From Planctomycetota bacterium (lineage in GTDB: Bacteria; Planctomycetota; Phycisphaerae; SM23-33): 64,000 nt of DNA. Under the pieces are notes generated by a model that ran no database searches, was not told where the DNA came from, and saw nothing but the letters and a program-made list of their open reading frames with translations. The position numbers and the translations under genes are program-made. This document shows positions 20,802-30,299 of this stretch, in pieces (position 1 is the stretch's first letter; every line of letters begins with the position of its first letter). Location: the NCBI GenBank assembly GCA_029553505.1, contig JAKPKY010000065.1:1-64000 (forward strand), written 5' to 3'.

Positions 20802-21956
20802 ATGGGACGGATTCCGCTGAAGGACAACCCGACGGGGCGGGGGCTGATGCTCCTGACGCTGACGCTGCTGGCGCTGGGCGTGGTGATGGTGCACAGCGCC
20901 CTGGCGTCGGTGGCCGAGCCCGGCGAGTGGTACGTGCGCGTGGACATCCGCCACACCATTTTCGCGGCGCTGGCGATGATCGTGATGCTCCTGACGTGGC
21001 GGATCGACTACCACTGGCTGAACAAGGGGCGGCGCATGCCGTACCTTGCCGGCGCGATGCTGGCCGTGGCGATCGTCCTGTCCGTCATCGTGCTGCTGCG
21101 GATTCCCGGCATCGCCCACAACATGGGGGGGAAGTGGCGGTGGATCCGCATCGGCCCGCCGGCTCTGCGGATCGGTTTCCAGCCGTCCGAGCTCATCAAG
21201 GTGGGGCTGGTGATTTTCCTGGCGGCCTGGCTGACGCGCGAGACCGTCAACGTGCGGAGCTTCTGGAAGACCTTCCTGCCGGCTGCGCTGCTGACGGGCC
21301 TGTGCGCGGCGTTGGTGGTCAAGAACGATTTCGGCAGCGCGGGGGTGATCGCCCTGGCCGCGATGGCGACGATGGTCCTCGCGGGCGTGCCGTGGTACTA
21401 CCTCGCGTCGATGCTTCTTCCCGCGGCGGCTGGGGTCTACAAGTACGTCGTGCTCGATCCGGACCGCTGGTTGCGGATCCAGGCGATGCTCGATCCGTGG
21501 TCACAGGAAAATCCCAGCGCCTTCCAGCCTCGCCAGTCGCTGTTGGCGATCATCCAGGGCGGGTGGTTCGGTCGCGGTCCGGGCAACGGCATGCTCAAGC
21601 TGGGCTACCTGCCGGAAGACAGCACCGACTTCATCTTCGCGGTCTACTGCGAGGAATGGGGCTTCGCCGGCGCGATGCTTCTGATCGGCCTGTGGATGAT
21701 GTGGATGTTCCTGGTGCGTCGTGCGGCCAAGCGGGCCCCCGACCGGTTCGGGTACGTGCTGGCGGGTTCGCTGGGGTTCGTCATCGCGGTGCAGGCGGTG
21801 CTGCACATTGCGGTGGATCTGGTGGCGGCGCCTCCAACGGGCATGAGCCTTCCGTTCATCTCCGCCGGAGGAACGGCGCTGGTGGTGACGGCGGCTGCGG
21901 CCGCGGCGATCGTGTCCGTCTCGGCGCTGCGGTCGGACGATCCCCTGGCAAGTTGA
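20802..21956 (+). CDS. ftsW: SEDS-family FtsW
   Basis: GFQPSELIKVGLVIFLA, YLPEDSTDFIFAVYCEEWGF, PPTGMSLPFISAGGTALV. Confidence 0.92.
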   Translation: MGRIPLKDNPTGRGLMLLTLTLLALGVVMVHSALASVAEPGEWYVRVDIRHTIFAALAMIVMLLTWRIDYHWLNKGRRMPYLAGAMLAVAIVLSVIVLLRIPGIAHNMGGKWRWIRIGPPALRIGFQPSELIKVGLVIFLAAWLTRETVNVRSFWKTFLPAALLTGLCAALVVKNDFGSAGVIALAAMATMVLAGVPWYYLASMLLPAAAGVYKYVVLDPDRWLRIQAMLDPWSQENPSAFQPRQSLLAIIQGGWFGRGPGNGMLKLGYLPEDSTDFIFAVYCEEWGFAGAMLLIGLWMMWMFLVRRAAKRAPDRFGYVLAGSLGFVIAVQAVLHIAVDLVAAPPTGMSLPFISAGGTALVVTAAAAAAIVSVSALRSDDPLAS

Positions 21957-22156
21957 AATGAAACCACGGGCGGGCGCGGGTCCGTCCTCGCAAAGTGTCG
22001 GGTGGCACGGCTTGCTTGCAAGCCGTGTTCTTGGGTTTGCCGCGGATGCTGGAACACGGGCTGCAAGCAGCCCGTGCCACTCGTTCTTGTGATGGTTGTA
22101 CGAATGGAAGCAAAACGGGCGGGCGCGGGCCCGCCACGGCAAAGCGAGGCGGCGGA

Positions 22157-23263
22157 ATGAGCGGACCGGTGTTTTTTTTCGCAGGCGGAGGCACGGGCGG
22201 GCACTTGTACCCCGGCCTGGCCGTCGCGGGCGAGGTCCAGCGCCTCCGTCCCGACGCGACGATCGTCTTCGCCTGCTCCAGCCGCGACATCGACCGACGG
22301 ATTCTCGACCCACTCGACTACGCGGTGGTTCCGCAGCCCGTCCGACCCATGCCGCGAGGCCTGCGCGGATGGGGGAGCTTCCTGCTGGCCTGGCGGCGAT
22401 CGGCCTTGCTGGCAGCCGACATGGTGCGAGACTTGCGCCCCCAGGCCGTGCTCGGTCTGGGCGGATACGCAGCCGCGCCGCTGGTCCGCCGGGCATCCGC
22501 GAAGGGTATCCGCGCCGGAATGCTCAATCCCGACGCCGTGCCCGGAATCGCCAATCGTCTGCTCGCCCGCCACACCGACGCGATCTTCGCGCAGTTCGCC
22601 TCGACGGCCGACGCGTTCCCCGCACGTTGCCGGGGCAAGGTGCGCCACACCGGCTGTCCTGTCCGGCGCGAGTTGCTCGGCGCGTCGCGCGACGAGGCGC
22701 TGAAGCACTTCGACCTGGACGGCGCGCGCCGGACGCTGCTGGTCTTCGGCGCGAGCCTGGGGGCGGCGTCGATCAACATGGCCGTCGCGGCACTGGCGGG
22801 GGAGATGGAACGTTTCGCCGATTCCTGGCAGGTGCTGCACGTGACGGGGCAGTCGAAGATCGACAGCGTGACCGCGCCCGGCGCCCGTCTGCGCGTCCGC
22901 ACGGTGGACTATTGTCACCGCATGGACCTTGCCTACGCGGCGGCGGACCTGGCGCTGTGCCGGTCGGGCGCTTCGACGATCGCGGAACTGACGGCGACGG
23001 GCACGCCGGCCGTCCTCATGCCCTATCCGCACCACCGCGACCGCCAGCAGTATCTCAATGCGCAACAACTCGTGCAGGCGGGGGCGGCGCTGGTCGTGGA
23101 CGACAGGATCGAGCCCGCCGCGAATGTCGCGCAACTTCGCGGCACGCTGCTGGCGCTGATGGACGATCCGGCCCGATTGGCTGCCTTGCACGCCGCCGCC
23201 CGTGCCCAGCCCGGACAAGCCGCAGCCGGCGAGATCGCCAACTGGTTGTGCGGAGGCGGTTAA
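22157..23263 (+). CDS. murG: Undecaprenyl-PP-MurNAc-pentapeptide GlcNAc transferase MurG
   Basis: FAGGGTGGHLYPGLAVA, CRSGASTIAELTATGTPAVLMPYPHHRDRQQYLNA. Confidence 0.92.
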   Translation: MSGPVFFFAGGGTGGHLYPGLAVAGEVQRLRPDATIVFACSSRDIDRRILDPLDYAVVPQPVRPMPRGLRGWGSFLLAWRRSALLAADMVRDLRPQAVLGLGGYAAAPLVRRASAKGIRAGMLNPDAVPGIANRLLARHTDAIFAQFASTADAFPARCRGKVRHTGCPVRRELLGASRDEALKHFDLDGARRTLLVFGASLGAASINMAVAALAGEMERFADSWQVLHVTGQSKIDSVTAPGARLRVRTVDYCHRMDLAYAAADLALCRSGASTIAELTATGTPAVLMPYPHHRDRQQYLNAQQLVQAGAALVVDDRIEPAANVAQLRGTLLALMDDPARLAALHAAARAQPGQAAAGEIANWLCGGG

Positions 23264-23371
23264 AGAAAAACGCCGCATTCGGGCGATAGAATCTACAGGT
23301 GATGTCCCTGCGCCGCTCGGATTGTGCGCCGCGCGGGCGGCATTTGACACACCCAAGGACTGGAGCGTAGG

Positions 23372-24814
23372 ATGCCTGACGGTATGGAGACCGAACGGAA
23401 AACCTCTTCCGAACCCACCGGAACGACGAGTCGGTATGCCGGGCGGAAAATCCATCTCATCGGCGTCGCCGGCGCCGGCATGCGGGCGCTGGCGCGGATG
23501 CTGCTGGATTACGGCGCGTCGGTCAGTGGTTCGGACATGAGCGCCAGCAACACGCTGGACCGCCTCGTCGCCGACGGCGCGAAGATCGGCGTCGGGCAGA
23601 AGCCCGAGAACATCCCGTCCGACTGCGAGTTGGTGGTTTTCTCCGCGGCCATCCACCCCCAGAACCCCGAACTGGTCGCCGCGCGCGAGCGCGGGCTGGA
23701 GGTCGTCAAGTACAGCGAGATGCTCGGCCGGCTGATGGGCGAGCGCACGGGCGTGGCGGTCTCCGGCACGCACGGAAAGAGCACGACCACGGCGATGGTG
23801 GCGTATGTGCTGACGACGGCGGGGATGGACCCCAGCTACGTCGTCGGCGCGACGGTCGAGCAACTCGGCGGTCCGTCGGGCGTGGGCGCGGGTCGGCACT
23901 TCGTGGCCGAGGCGTGCGAGTTCGACCGGAGTTTTCTGAACCTTCACCCGCACTACGCGGCCGTGCTGAACATCGAGGAAGACCACCTCGACTGCTACCA
24001 GGATTTGGAGGCGATCATCGAGGCGTTCCGCGCTTTCGTGGCGCGGGTGGACCCGGCGGGGGTGGTGGTGGCCAACGGGGAGGACCGTAACGTGGCGCAG
24101 GCGGTGCGGGGCGCGCCGTGCGAGGTGCAGACGTTCGGACTGGCCGAGGGATGCACGTGGCGCGGGGTGAACCTCGCGTCGGAGAACGGTCGCTACCGCT
24201 GCGACGTGCTGCTGGGCGGGCAGGAGTTCTGCCGCCTCCAGTCGCCGCTGCCGGGCCTGCACAACCTCTACAACTCGCTGGCGGCGACGGCGCTGCTGCA
24301 CCTGTCGGGCGTCAGCGCCGCCAAGATCTCCCGACTGCTGGGAGGGTTCTCCGGAACGCACCGGCGCATGACCCTCAAGGCGCAGAACGGCGGGGTGACC
24401 GTCCTGGACGATTACGCGCATCACCCCACGGAAATCCAGGCGACGCTCCGGGCCCTCCGCGAGTGCTACCAACCGCGGCGCCTCGTATGCGTGTTCCAGC
24501 CTCACCAGCACAGCCGCACGCGGTTCCTGCTGAAGGACTTCTCCCGCAGCTTCGCGCAGGCCGACGAGGTCATCGTCCCCGACATCTACTTTGTGCGGGA
24601 CAGCGCCCGTGAAAGGGACTATATTTCCTCACAGGACCTGGTCTCGCAGATCCGCCTGTGCGGCGGAGCGGCCATCTACCTCAAAACGTTCGAAGAAATC
24701 ACCGAGCACCTGGAACAGTCGCTCCAGCCGGGCGACCTGGTCGTGACCATGGGCGCCGGAAACATATGGGAAGTCGCAGATGAAATTGTTCGATGGCTTG
24801 GAAACAATCGTTAA
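23372..24814 (+). CDS. murC: UDP-MurNAc-L-alanine ligase MurC
   Basis: IHLIGVAGAGMRALARML, VSGTHGKSTTTAMVAYVL, VLDDYAHHPTEIQATLRA. Confidence 0.95.
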   Translation: MPDGMETERKTSSEPTGTTSRYAGRKIHLIGVAGAGMRALARMLLDYGASVSGSDMSASNTLDRLVADGAKIGVGQKPENIPSDCELVVFSAAIHPQNPELVAARERGLEVVKYSEMLGRLMGERTGVAVSGTHGKSTTTAMVAYVLTTAGMDPSYVVGATVEQLGGPSGVGAGRHFVAEACEFDRSFLNLHPHYAAVLNIEEDHLDCYQDLEAIIEAFRAFVARVDPAGVVVANGEDRNVAQAVRGAPCEVQTFGLAEGCTWRGVNLASENGRYRCDVLLGGQEFCRLQSPLPGLHNLYNSLAATALLHLSGVSAAKISRLLGGFSGTHRRMTLKAQNGGVTVLDDYAHHPTEIQATLRALRECYQPRRLVCVFQPHQHSRTRFLLKDFSRSFAQADEVIVPDIYFVRDSARERDYISSQDLVSQIRLCGGAAIYLKTFEEITEHLEQSLQPGDLVVTMGAGNIWEVADEIVRWLGNNR

Positions 24815-25658
24815 GACCGACGTTCCGCTGGCGCAATACACCTGGCTGAACATCGGCGGACCGGCGAAGTATTTCGTCCAGCCGCGGACGGTGGACGAAC
24901 TCCGCCAGGCGGTGCTGCGCTGCCGCGAGAACAACGTGCGGATGTACGTCCTGGGCGGCGGGGCGAACCTGCTGGTGGACGACGCGGGCGTGGACGGCGC
25001 GGTCATCCGCCTGCGCCAGGGCACGTTCCTGGATGTCGCCCACAGCGAGGCGGGCGTCCGCGCCGGCGCCGGGGCCGACATGGGCAGACTCGTCCTGCGC
25101 TGCGTCCGCGACGGGCTCAGCGGACTGGAGTGCCTGACCGGAATCCCCGGGACCGTCGGCGGATGCGTCAAGATGAACGCCGGCGGCGCCTTCGGCGACA
25201 TCGGGAGCATCGTCGAGTCCGTCGAGGTCATGAACGACCTGGGCGAGGTTTTCACCCGCAGCCGCGAGGACCTGGCCTTCGCCTATCGCTCCACCAACAT
25301 CAGCTCGCGGTTCATTCTCGGCGCGGAGTTCCGCCTGGGCGAGGACGATCCGCAACGGATCCTCAAGCAGGTCAAGCAGATCTGGATCTACAAGAAGAAC
25401 ACCCAGCCGCTGGGGGGGCACAACGCGGGCTGCATCTTCAAGAACCCGCGGGGCCTGTCGGCAGGGGCGCTCATCGACCGCGCCGGGCTCAAGAACAAGC
25501 GCGTCGGCGGGGCGTACGTGTCGGACAAGCACGCCAACTTCATCCTGGTGGACGAAGGGGCCCGCGCATCGGACATGCTCAAGCTGATCAACCTCATCCG
25601 CGAGACGGTCTACAAGAAGTCGGAAGTCTACCTGGAACTGGAAATTGAGGTCTGGTGA
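24780..25658 (+). CDS. murB: UDP-N-acetylenolpyruvoylglucosamine reductase MurB
   Basis: YTWLNIGGPAKYFVQP, GGGANLLVDDAGVDGAVIRL, GIPGTVGG, HNAGCIFKNP. Confidence 0.93.
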   Translation: MKLFDGLETIVKTDVPLAQYTWLNIGGPAKYFVQPRTVDELRQAVLRCRENNVRMYVLGGGANLLVDDAGVDGAVIRLRQGTFLDVAHSEAGVRAGAGADMGRLVLRCVRDGLSGLECLTGIPGTVGGCVKMNAGGAFGDIGSIVESVEVMNDLGEVFTRSREDLAFAYRSTNISSRFILGAEFRLGEDDPQRILKQVKQIWIYKKNTQPLGGHNAGCIFKNPRGLSAGALIDRAGLKNKRVGGAYVSDKHANFILVDEGARASDMLKLINLIRETVYKKSEVYLELEIEVW

Positions 25659-25659
25659 C

Positions 25660-26634
25660 ATGGAAGCCGAGCCGGCCGCCACGGAAGGCGAAACGGCGAT
25701 TGCCCGCGGGACGACGCGCACGCTCGACGTGACGGTCCTGATGGGCGGTCCCTCGACGGAGCGCGAGGTGTCGCTGGTCAGCGGCGCCGCCGTCGCCGAC
25801 GCGCTGACGCGCGTCGGGCACCGCGTGACCCGCGCGGACATCTCCCCGACCGACACGTCGGCCCTCGACGCGCCGGGCATCGACGTGGTCTTCATCGCCC
25901 TGCACGGCGATTTCGGCGAATCCGGCGAGGTCCAGGCGCTGTGCGAGGCGCGATCCCTGCGGTACATCGGCTCGGGCCCGCGCGCCAGCGAGCTGTGCAT
26001 GGACAAGGCCGCCTCCAAGCAACTCGTCCGCCGGGCGGGCGTGCGAACCCCCGACTGGACGCTCGTGGAGGAATCCGACCCGCCGGAAGACGCCGCGCGG
26101 CGCGTGCGGGAGCTTTCGCTGCCGGCGGTGCTCAAGCCCGTCGACGGCGGATCGAGCGTGGACGTGACCATCGCCCGCGCCGCCGCCGCGCGGGATAAGG
26201 CCTTGGCGGCACTGGTGGACAAATACGGGCGCGCCATGGTCGAGCGGTTCGTGCCCGGGCGCGAGCTGACGGTGGGCATCCTGGGCGATCGGGCGCTGCC
26301 CGTGCTGGAGATCGTTCCGGACGGGACGTTCTACGACTTCCGCGCGAAGTATTCCGACGCGGCGGCCACCCGGTACGTCTTCGACCACGGCCTGCCGGAG
26401 AGCGTCTGTGCGGCCGTGCAAAGGGCGGCGCTGGAGTCGCACCGGGCGCTGGGCTGCCGCGATTTGTCCCGCGTGGATTTCATCCTCGACGCGTCCGGCG
26501 CGCCGTGGTTCCTGGAGATCAACACGATTCCCGGTTTCACCAGCCACTCGCTGCTGCCGAAGGCGGCGGCGCGGGTCGGCATCGGGTTCGACGCGCTGTG
26601 CGACCGCCTGCTGGCGATGGCGATGGCGCGCTGA
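25660..26634 (+). CDS. ddl: D-alanine-D-alanine ligase
   Basis: VLMGGPSTEREVSLVSG, FIALHGDFGESGEVQ, LEINTIPGFTSHSLLPKAA. Confidence 0.93.
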   Translation: MEAEPAATEGETAIARGTTRTLDVTVLMGGPSTEREVSLVSGAAVADALTRVGHRVTRADISPTDTSALDAPGIDVVFIALHGDFGESGEVQALCEARSLRYIGSGPRASELCMDKAASKQLVRRAGVRTPDWTLVEESDPPEDAARRVRELSLPAVLKPVDGGSSVDVTIARAAAARDKALAALVDKYGRAMVERFVPGRELTVGILGDRALPVLEIVPDGTFYDFRAKYSDAAATRYVFDHGLPESVCAAVQRAALESHRALGCRDLSRVDFILDASGAPWFLEINTIPGFTSHSLLPKAAARVGIGFDALCDRLLAMAMAR

Positions 26635-26661
26635 CGACGGAGAAAGGCGGCGGGTGCCGCG

Positions 26662-27684
26662 ATGGCAAGGAAAGACAAGGTACGGAAGGAACGGACGCCC
26701 TCCCGCCTGGCGACGTGGTGGGCGGGGCGGAGCGAGCAGGGGCGGGCGAGCTTCCGCCGGGGCGTGACGGCGTTCCTGCTGACGGTGGTGTTCGGCGGGG
26801 CGGCCGTCGCGGGACTGGTCATGCTCGAGAAGCGCGTCCTACGCCGACAGGCGGCCGAGGCGCCGCGCCAGGTGCGCGTCTCGCTGGTGGGCAGCCCGTC
26901 GTGGATGCCCCCGACGCTCCAGTGGCGGATCGTCGAGTCGGTGCGCCCGCGGGGCGTGAACTTCGCCCACGCGGACCTGACGAAGGAAGTGCACGCGCTG
27001 GCCGAGGCCAACCCGTGGATCCGCAAGGTGCGCGCGGTCCGCAAACGCCTGGACAAAAACCCGCAGGTCGGGCTGATCGAGATCGAGGCGGAGTACCGCC
27101 GCCCGGTGGCGATGGTTCTGCTCCGCGACGAGATCAACTACGCCTACGTGGACGACGAGGGCATCCGCCTGCCGACCGAGCAGGTGCCCAAGTACGCCGC
27201 CGAGGTCGCCGACCGCACCGGGCACAAACGCTGGGTGTATTACGTCAGCCAGGAGGAGATCCCTCCGTACATCCAGGCGTCGCGGATTCACTACATCAAC
27301 ATCCAGTTGTACTTCGATCGCGACGGCGACCCGCCCGCGCCGGGCCGGAAGTGGCAGTGCCCGGCCCTGGCGGAGGGCATCCGCCTGGTCAAGCTCATCG
27401 CCACGCGCCCCTATGCGTGGGAGGTCACCACCGTCGACGCGCGGAACTTCAACGCGCGGATCAGCCGGTCCGAACCGGACCTCCGCATGTGGGCGCAGGT
27501 GGGGCAGGGCCCGCGGACCGACATCCGCTTCGGGCGATTCCCCAACGCCAGCGGCGACTGGGTGGTCTCTCCGGAACGCAAGATGTCGTATCTCGACGAA
27601 TTCGTGGGCGATCACGGCAGGCTGGCCGGCGTCCGCGAATACATCGACCTGCGATACGACACGGGATATGAAAGCATCAACTGA
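26662..27684 (+). CDS. ftsQ: FtsQ/DivIB-like POTRA cell-division protein
   Basis: Single TM, POTRA-like NPWIRKVRAVRKRLDKNPQVGLIEIEAEYRRPVAM; position after ddl. Confidence 0.7.
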   Translation: MARKDKVRKERTPSRLATWWAGRSEQGRASFRRGVTAFLLTVVFGGAAVAGLVMLEKRVLRRQAAEAPRQVRVSLVGSPSWMPPTLQWRIVESVRPRGVNFAHADLTKEVHALAEANPWIRKVRAVRKRLDKNPQVGLIEIEAEYRRPVAMVLLRDEINYAYVDDEGIRLPTEQVPKYAAEVADRTGHKRWVYYVSQEEIPPYIQASRIHYINIQLYFDRDGDPPAPGRKWQCPALAEGIRLVKLIATRPYAWEVTTVDARNFNARISRSEPDLRMWAQVGQGPRTDIRFGRFPNASGDWVVSPERKMSYLDEFVGDHGRLAGVREYIDLRYDTGYESIN

Positions 27685-28390
27685 GCCTTCCGGGCCGGCG
27701 GCGCGGTTGTGGCGACCGGCCGGGATTCTCTACCTGGCGGTCTGCCTGGCTGCCCTGGCGGTTGGGCTCTGGCCCGACGCGGTCTACCCCTCCCGCTCCA
27801 ACTACCGTCCCGCGCCGCTCCCGACGTTGCAGACGCTGGCGGTGGGGCAGGCGGCCTTCATCCTGCTGGTCCACCCGCTGGTGCTGCTGCGCCGCCGGGA
27901 CAAGGCGGCTCGGCCGGAGCATGAGGACGCGCGGGCGTTCTTGGCGTCGGCCGTACTGGAGACGCTCGGAATGCTCGCGGCGACGGCGCCGTTCTACGCA
28001 GCCGCCGCGTGGCTGGCCGACGCGACCGTCGGAGACGTGCTTCGCGCGGCGCTCTACGCGGCGTGCCTCTGGCCGACGGCGTGGGCCGGCGCGTGGTGCA
28101 TGATCCGCCGGCCGCGATGGGCCTCGGCCGTCGTGCTGGGACTGCTGCTGGCGGCGCTGGGGTTGCCCGCGGCGTGGTATGTCGCCCGCGAGTTCCTCCC
28201 TGCCGTCGGCGACGCCGGCTGGCTGTGGCGGCTCGCCCCGGCGACCTTCGCCTGGGACAACGCCGCCTCCCGGCTGCCCAACGCCGCGCCCGAACCGCTC
28301 TGGGCGCTGCTGGCCTGGCCCGCTATCGCCGTCGCTGTCGCGATCGGGGCGCAGGCCGACGCTGTGTCCCGCAGGGACAATCGACAATAG
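27668..28390 (+). CDS. Hypothetical integral membrane protein
   Basis: Overlaps ftsQ end; multiple TM segments; last codons lie within an inverted-repeat element. Confidence 0.55.
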   Translation: MKASTEPSGPAARLWRPAGILYLAVCLAALAVGLWPDAVYPSRSNYRPAPLPTLQTLAVGQAAFILLVHPLVLLRRRDKAARPEHEDARAFLASAVLETLGMLAATAPFYAAAAWLADATVGDVLRAALYAACLWPTAWAGAWCMIRRPRWASAVVLGLLLAALGLPAAWYVAREFLPAVGDAGWLWRLAPATFAWDNAASRLPNAAPEPLWALLAWPAIAVAVAIGAQADAVSRRDNRQ

Positions 28391-28560
28391 CCCAGGAATC
28401 TTCCCAGCAGTGAACTGCTGGGCTATTCTCGCGACGTCCCTCCGGGACGTAAACCACTCGCCCGCCGCCGACGCGATCGGAAAATAATCAGGCCTGCCCG
28501 CATGAGCAGGCAGGCCCGTTCACGCCCCCCGGCCCGAATGTCGGCGGCGGTTGCGGCCTG

Positions 28561-29829
28561 TCACAGCGGCGCGGCGCCGGCGGGAGGGTTCGTCGGCGGC
28601 GGGGGAGGTGTTCGGCCCCTTGCGGCCGACGTCGCGGCGCCGGGGCGGGCGAACACCTCGAACCAGTTCACGCGACCGGTCGCCTGCATCAGCACGAACA
28701 GCGTAATGATCGCCCCGATGACGATCGCCAGGCCCGTCCAGCCGGGGTAGAAGAACGCGTACGAGAAGCCCAGCAGGTACACCAGTTCGGCCGCGCCCAC
28801 GTACGCCACGGCGAACTTCACGCCGGCTACCAGGCGCATATAGCTGACGACGAGCAGCACGGCCGTCGCGGCGCAGATCCAGAACGCCGCGTGGATGGAA
28901 ATCTTGTCCACGAGATACGCCAGCAGGATGTGGAAGGCGAAGAACCCCGCCGAGACGAACAGGTAGTGCATCGGGTGCAGGGCGATCCGCTTGAGCACGC
29001 AGACGGTGAACAGGACGGTGAAGAAGAACAGCAGGCTCACGGGGGCGAAGAAGCTCATCCGTGCGGCGATGGGCCCGGCGTTGGGGCGCGCGGGCATGAC
29101 GATCCCGATCCACTTGTCGGTGCGCGGGGTGTCGAACTTCCAGGCCGCCTGCACGCCGCCTTTGATCGGCGCGGCCGGGCTGGCCGGGCTGACGGAGCCC
29201 TTGGCGTAGTCGATGTCGGCGAAGTTCGTCGTCGCCGTCAGCGAAAAGTTCCGCAGGCCCGTCGGCAACGGCCAGTCGCACCAGCCCGGGCGGTAGCGCC
29301 AACTGTCGCGCCCGCGGGCTTCGTATGCCACGGTGACGACGTGGTCGGCGTCGTTGGCCAGCCGGACCGCCAGCGTGTTGGGGAATCGCGCGGCGTAGGC
29401 GGGTGAAACGCCCTGGCCGTCCAGCGTGATCGCGACGCGCTCGACCTCCGACGGCAGGCGGAACAGCAGCATTCCGCCCGTCGTGCCTCCCGTCGCCGGC
29501 AGCCTGACCGTGTATCGCCCCTCGAACGCCACCGTGTAGGTGCTGAACCACAGCAGGCCCTTGTAGCGGTTGTCGTGGCGGAAGGAGACGTTCACCTCCG
29601 ACGCCAGCGGGTCGGCGTAGCGGGACGGGTCGGCGCGTTCCTCGGCGCCGGCCACCACGTACGGCGACGTCTGCACCAGGTCGGCCGGGCCCCACAGGGC
29701 GTTGACCTCGGCCGACAGGTCGTCCTTCAACTCGGCCGTGCGGTACTCCATCGTCCCGCCCAGGATCATCCAGGCCACGCTCACCGCGCAGAAGATGAAA
29801 ATCACGGCGAACAATCGCAAGACGCTCAT
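28561..29829 (-). CDS. CreD-like inner membrane protein
   Basis: MILGGTMEYRTAELK; C-terminal HPMHYLFVSAGFFAFHILLAYLVDKISIHAAFW CreD-type TM region. Confidence 0.6.
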   Translation of the reverse strand: MSVLRLFAVIFIFCAVSVAWMILGGTMEYRTAELKDDLSAEVNALWGPADLVQTSPYVVAGAEERADPSRYADPLASEVNVSFRHDNRYKGLLWFSTYTVAFEGRYTVRLPATGGTTGGMLLFRLPSEVERVAITLDGQGVSPAYAARFPNTLAVRLANDADHVVTVAYEARGRDSWRYRPGWCDWPLPTGLRNFSLTATTNFADIDYAKGSVSPASPAAPIKGGVQAAWKFDTPRTDKWIGIVMPARPNAGPIAARMSFFAPVSLLFFFTVLFTVCVLKRIALHPMHYLFVSAGFFAFHILLAYLVDKISIHAAFWICAATAVLLVVSYMRLVAGVKFAVAYVGAAELVYLLGFSYAFFYPGWTGLAIVIGAIITLFVLMQATGRVNWFEVFARPGAATSAARGRTPPPPPTNPPAGAAPL

Positions 29830-29968
29830 GGTTTCCCCTTTCGATTTTTAAGCGAAAAAGCGAAGGAACCACAAAGTTCACAAAGGACACGAAGGGCAGA
29901 GAAAACGGAATCAATTCTCCCTTGGTGTTCTTTGTGCCCTTTGTGGTGAATCCGTTTTGTTTCGGTCG

Positions 29969-30289
29969 TCATCGTGCCTTGTCCAGAATTCCCTGGAGGA
30001 TTCCCAGGTAGCGTTTCATCGCTTCGCGCCCCTTGTCCGTCAGAGAGAGCGTGGTGCGGGGCTTTTTGCCCTGGAAGGATTTCTCGATCCGCGCGTAGCC
30101 GGCGCGTTCCAGGGCCGTCAGGTGCGTCGAGAGGTTGCCGTCGGTCAGGCCCAGCTCGCCCTTGAGCTCGGTGAAGTCGAGCCGGTCCACGCCCGCCAGC
30201 GTTGCCATGATCGCCAGGCGCGTCCGCTGGTGGATCGTCTCGTCGAGGAGGTTGTGTTTCTGTTCGTCCGTCAACGGTTGCTCTTTCAC
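29969..30289 (-). CDS. Winged-helix transcriptional regulator (HTH_34/ArsR-like)
   Basis: LDFTELKGELGLTDGNLSTHLTALERAGYARIEKSFQGKKPRTTLSLTDKGREA. Confidence 0.8.
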   Translation of the reverse strand: MKEQPLTDEQKHNLLDETIHQRTRLAIMATLAGVDRLDFTELKGELGLTDGNLSTHLTALERAGYARIEKSFQGKKPRTTLSLTDKGREAMKRYLGILQGILDKAR

Positions 30290-30299
30290 GCTGGGTCGC

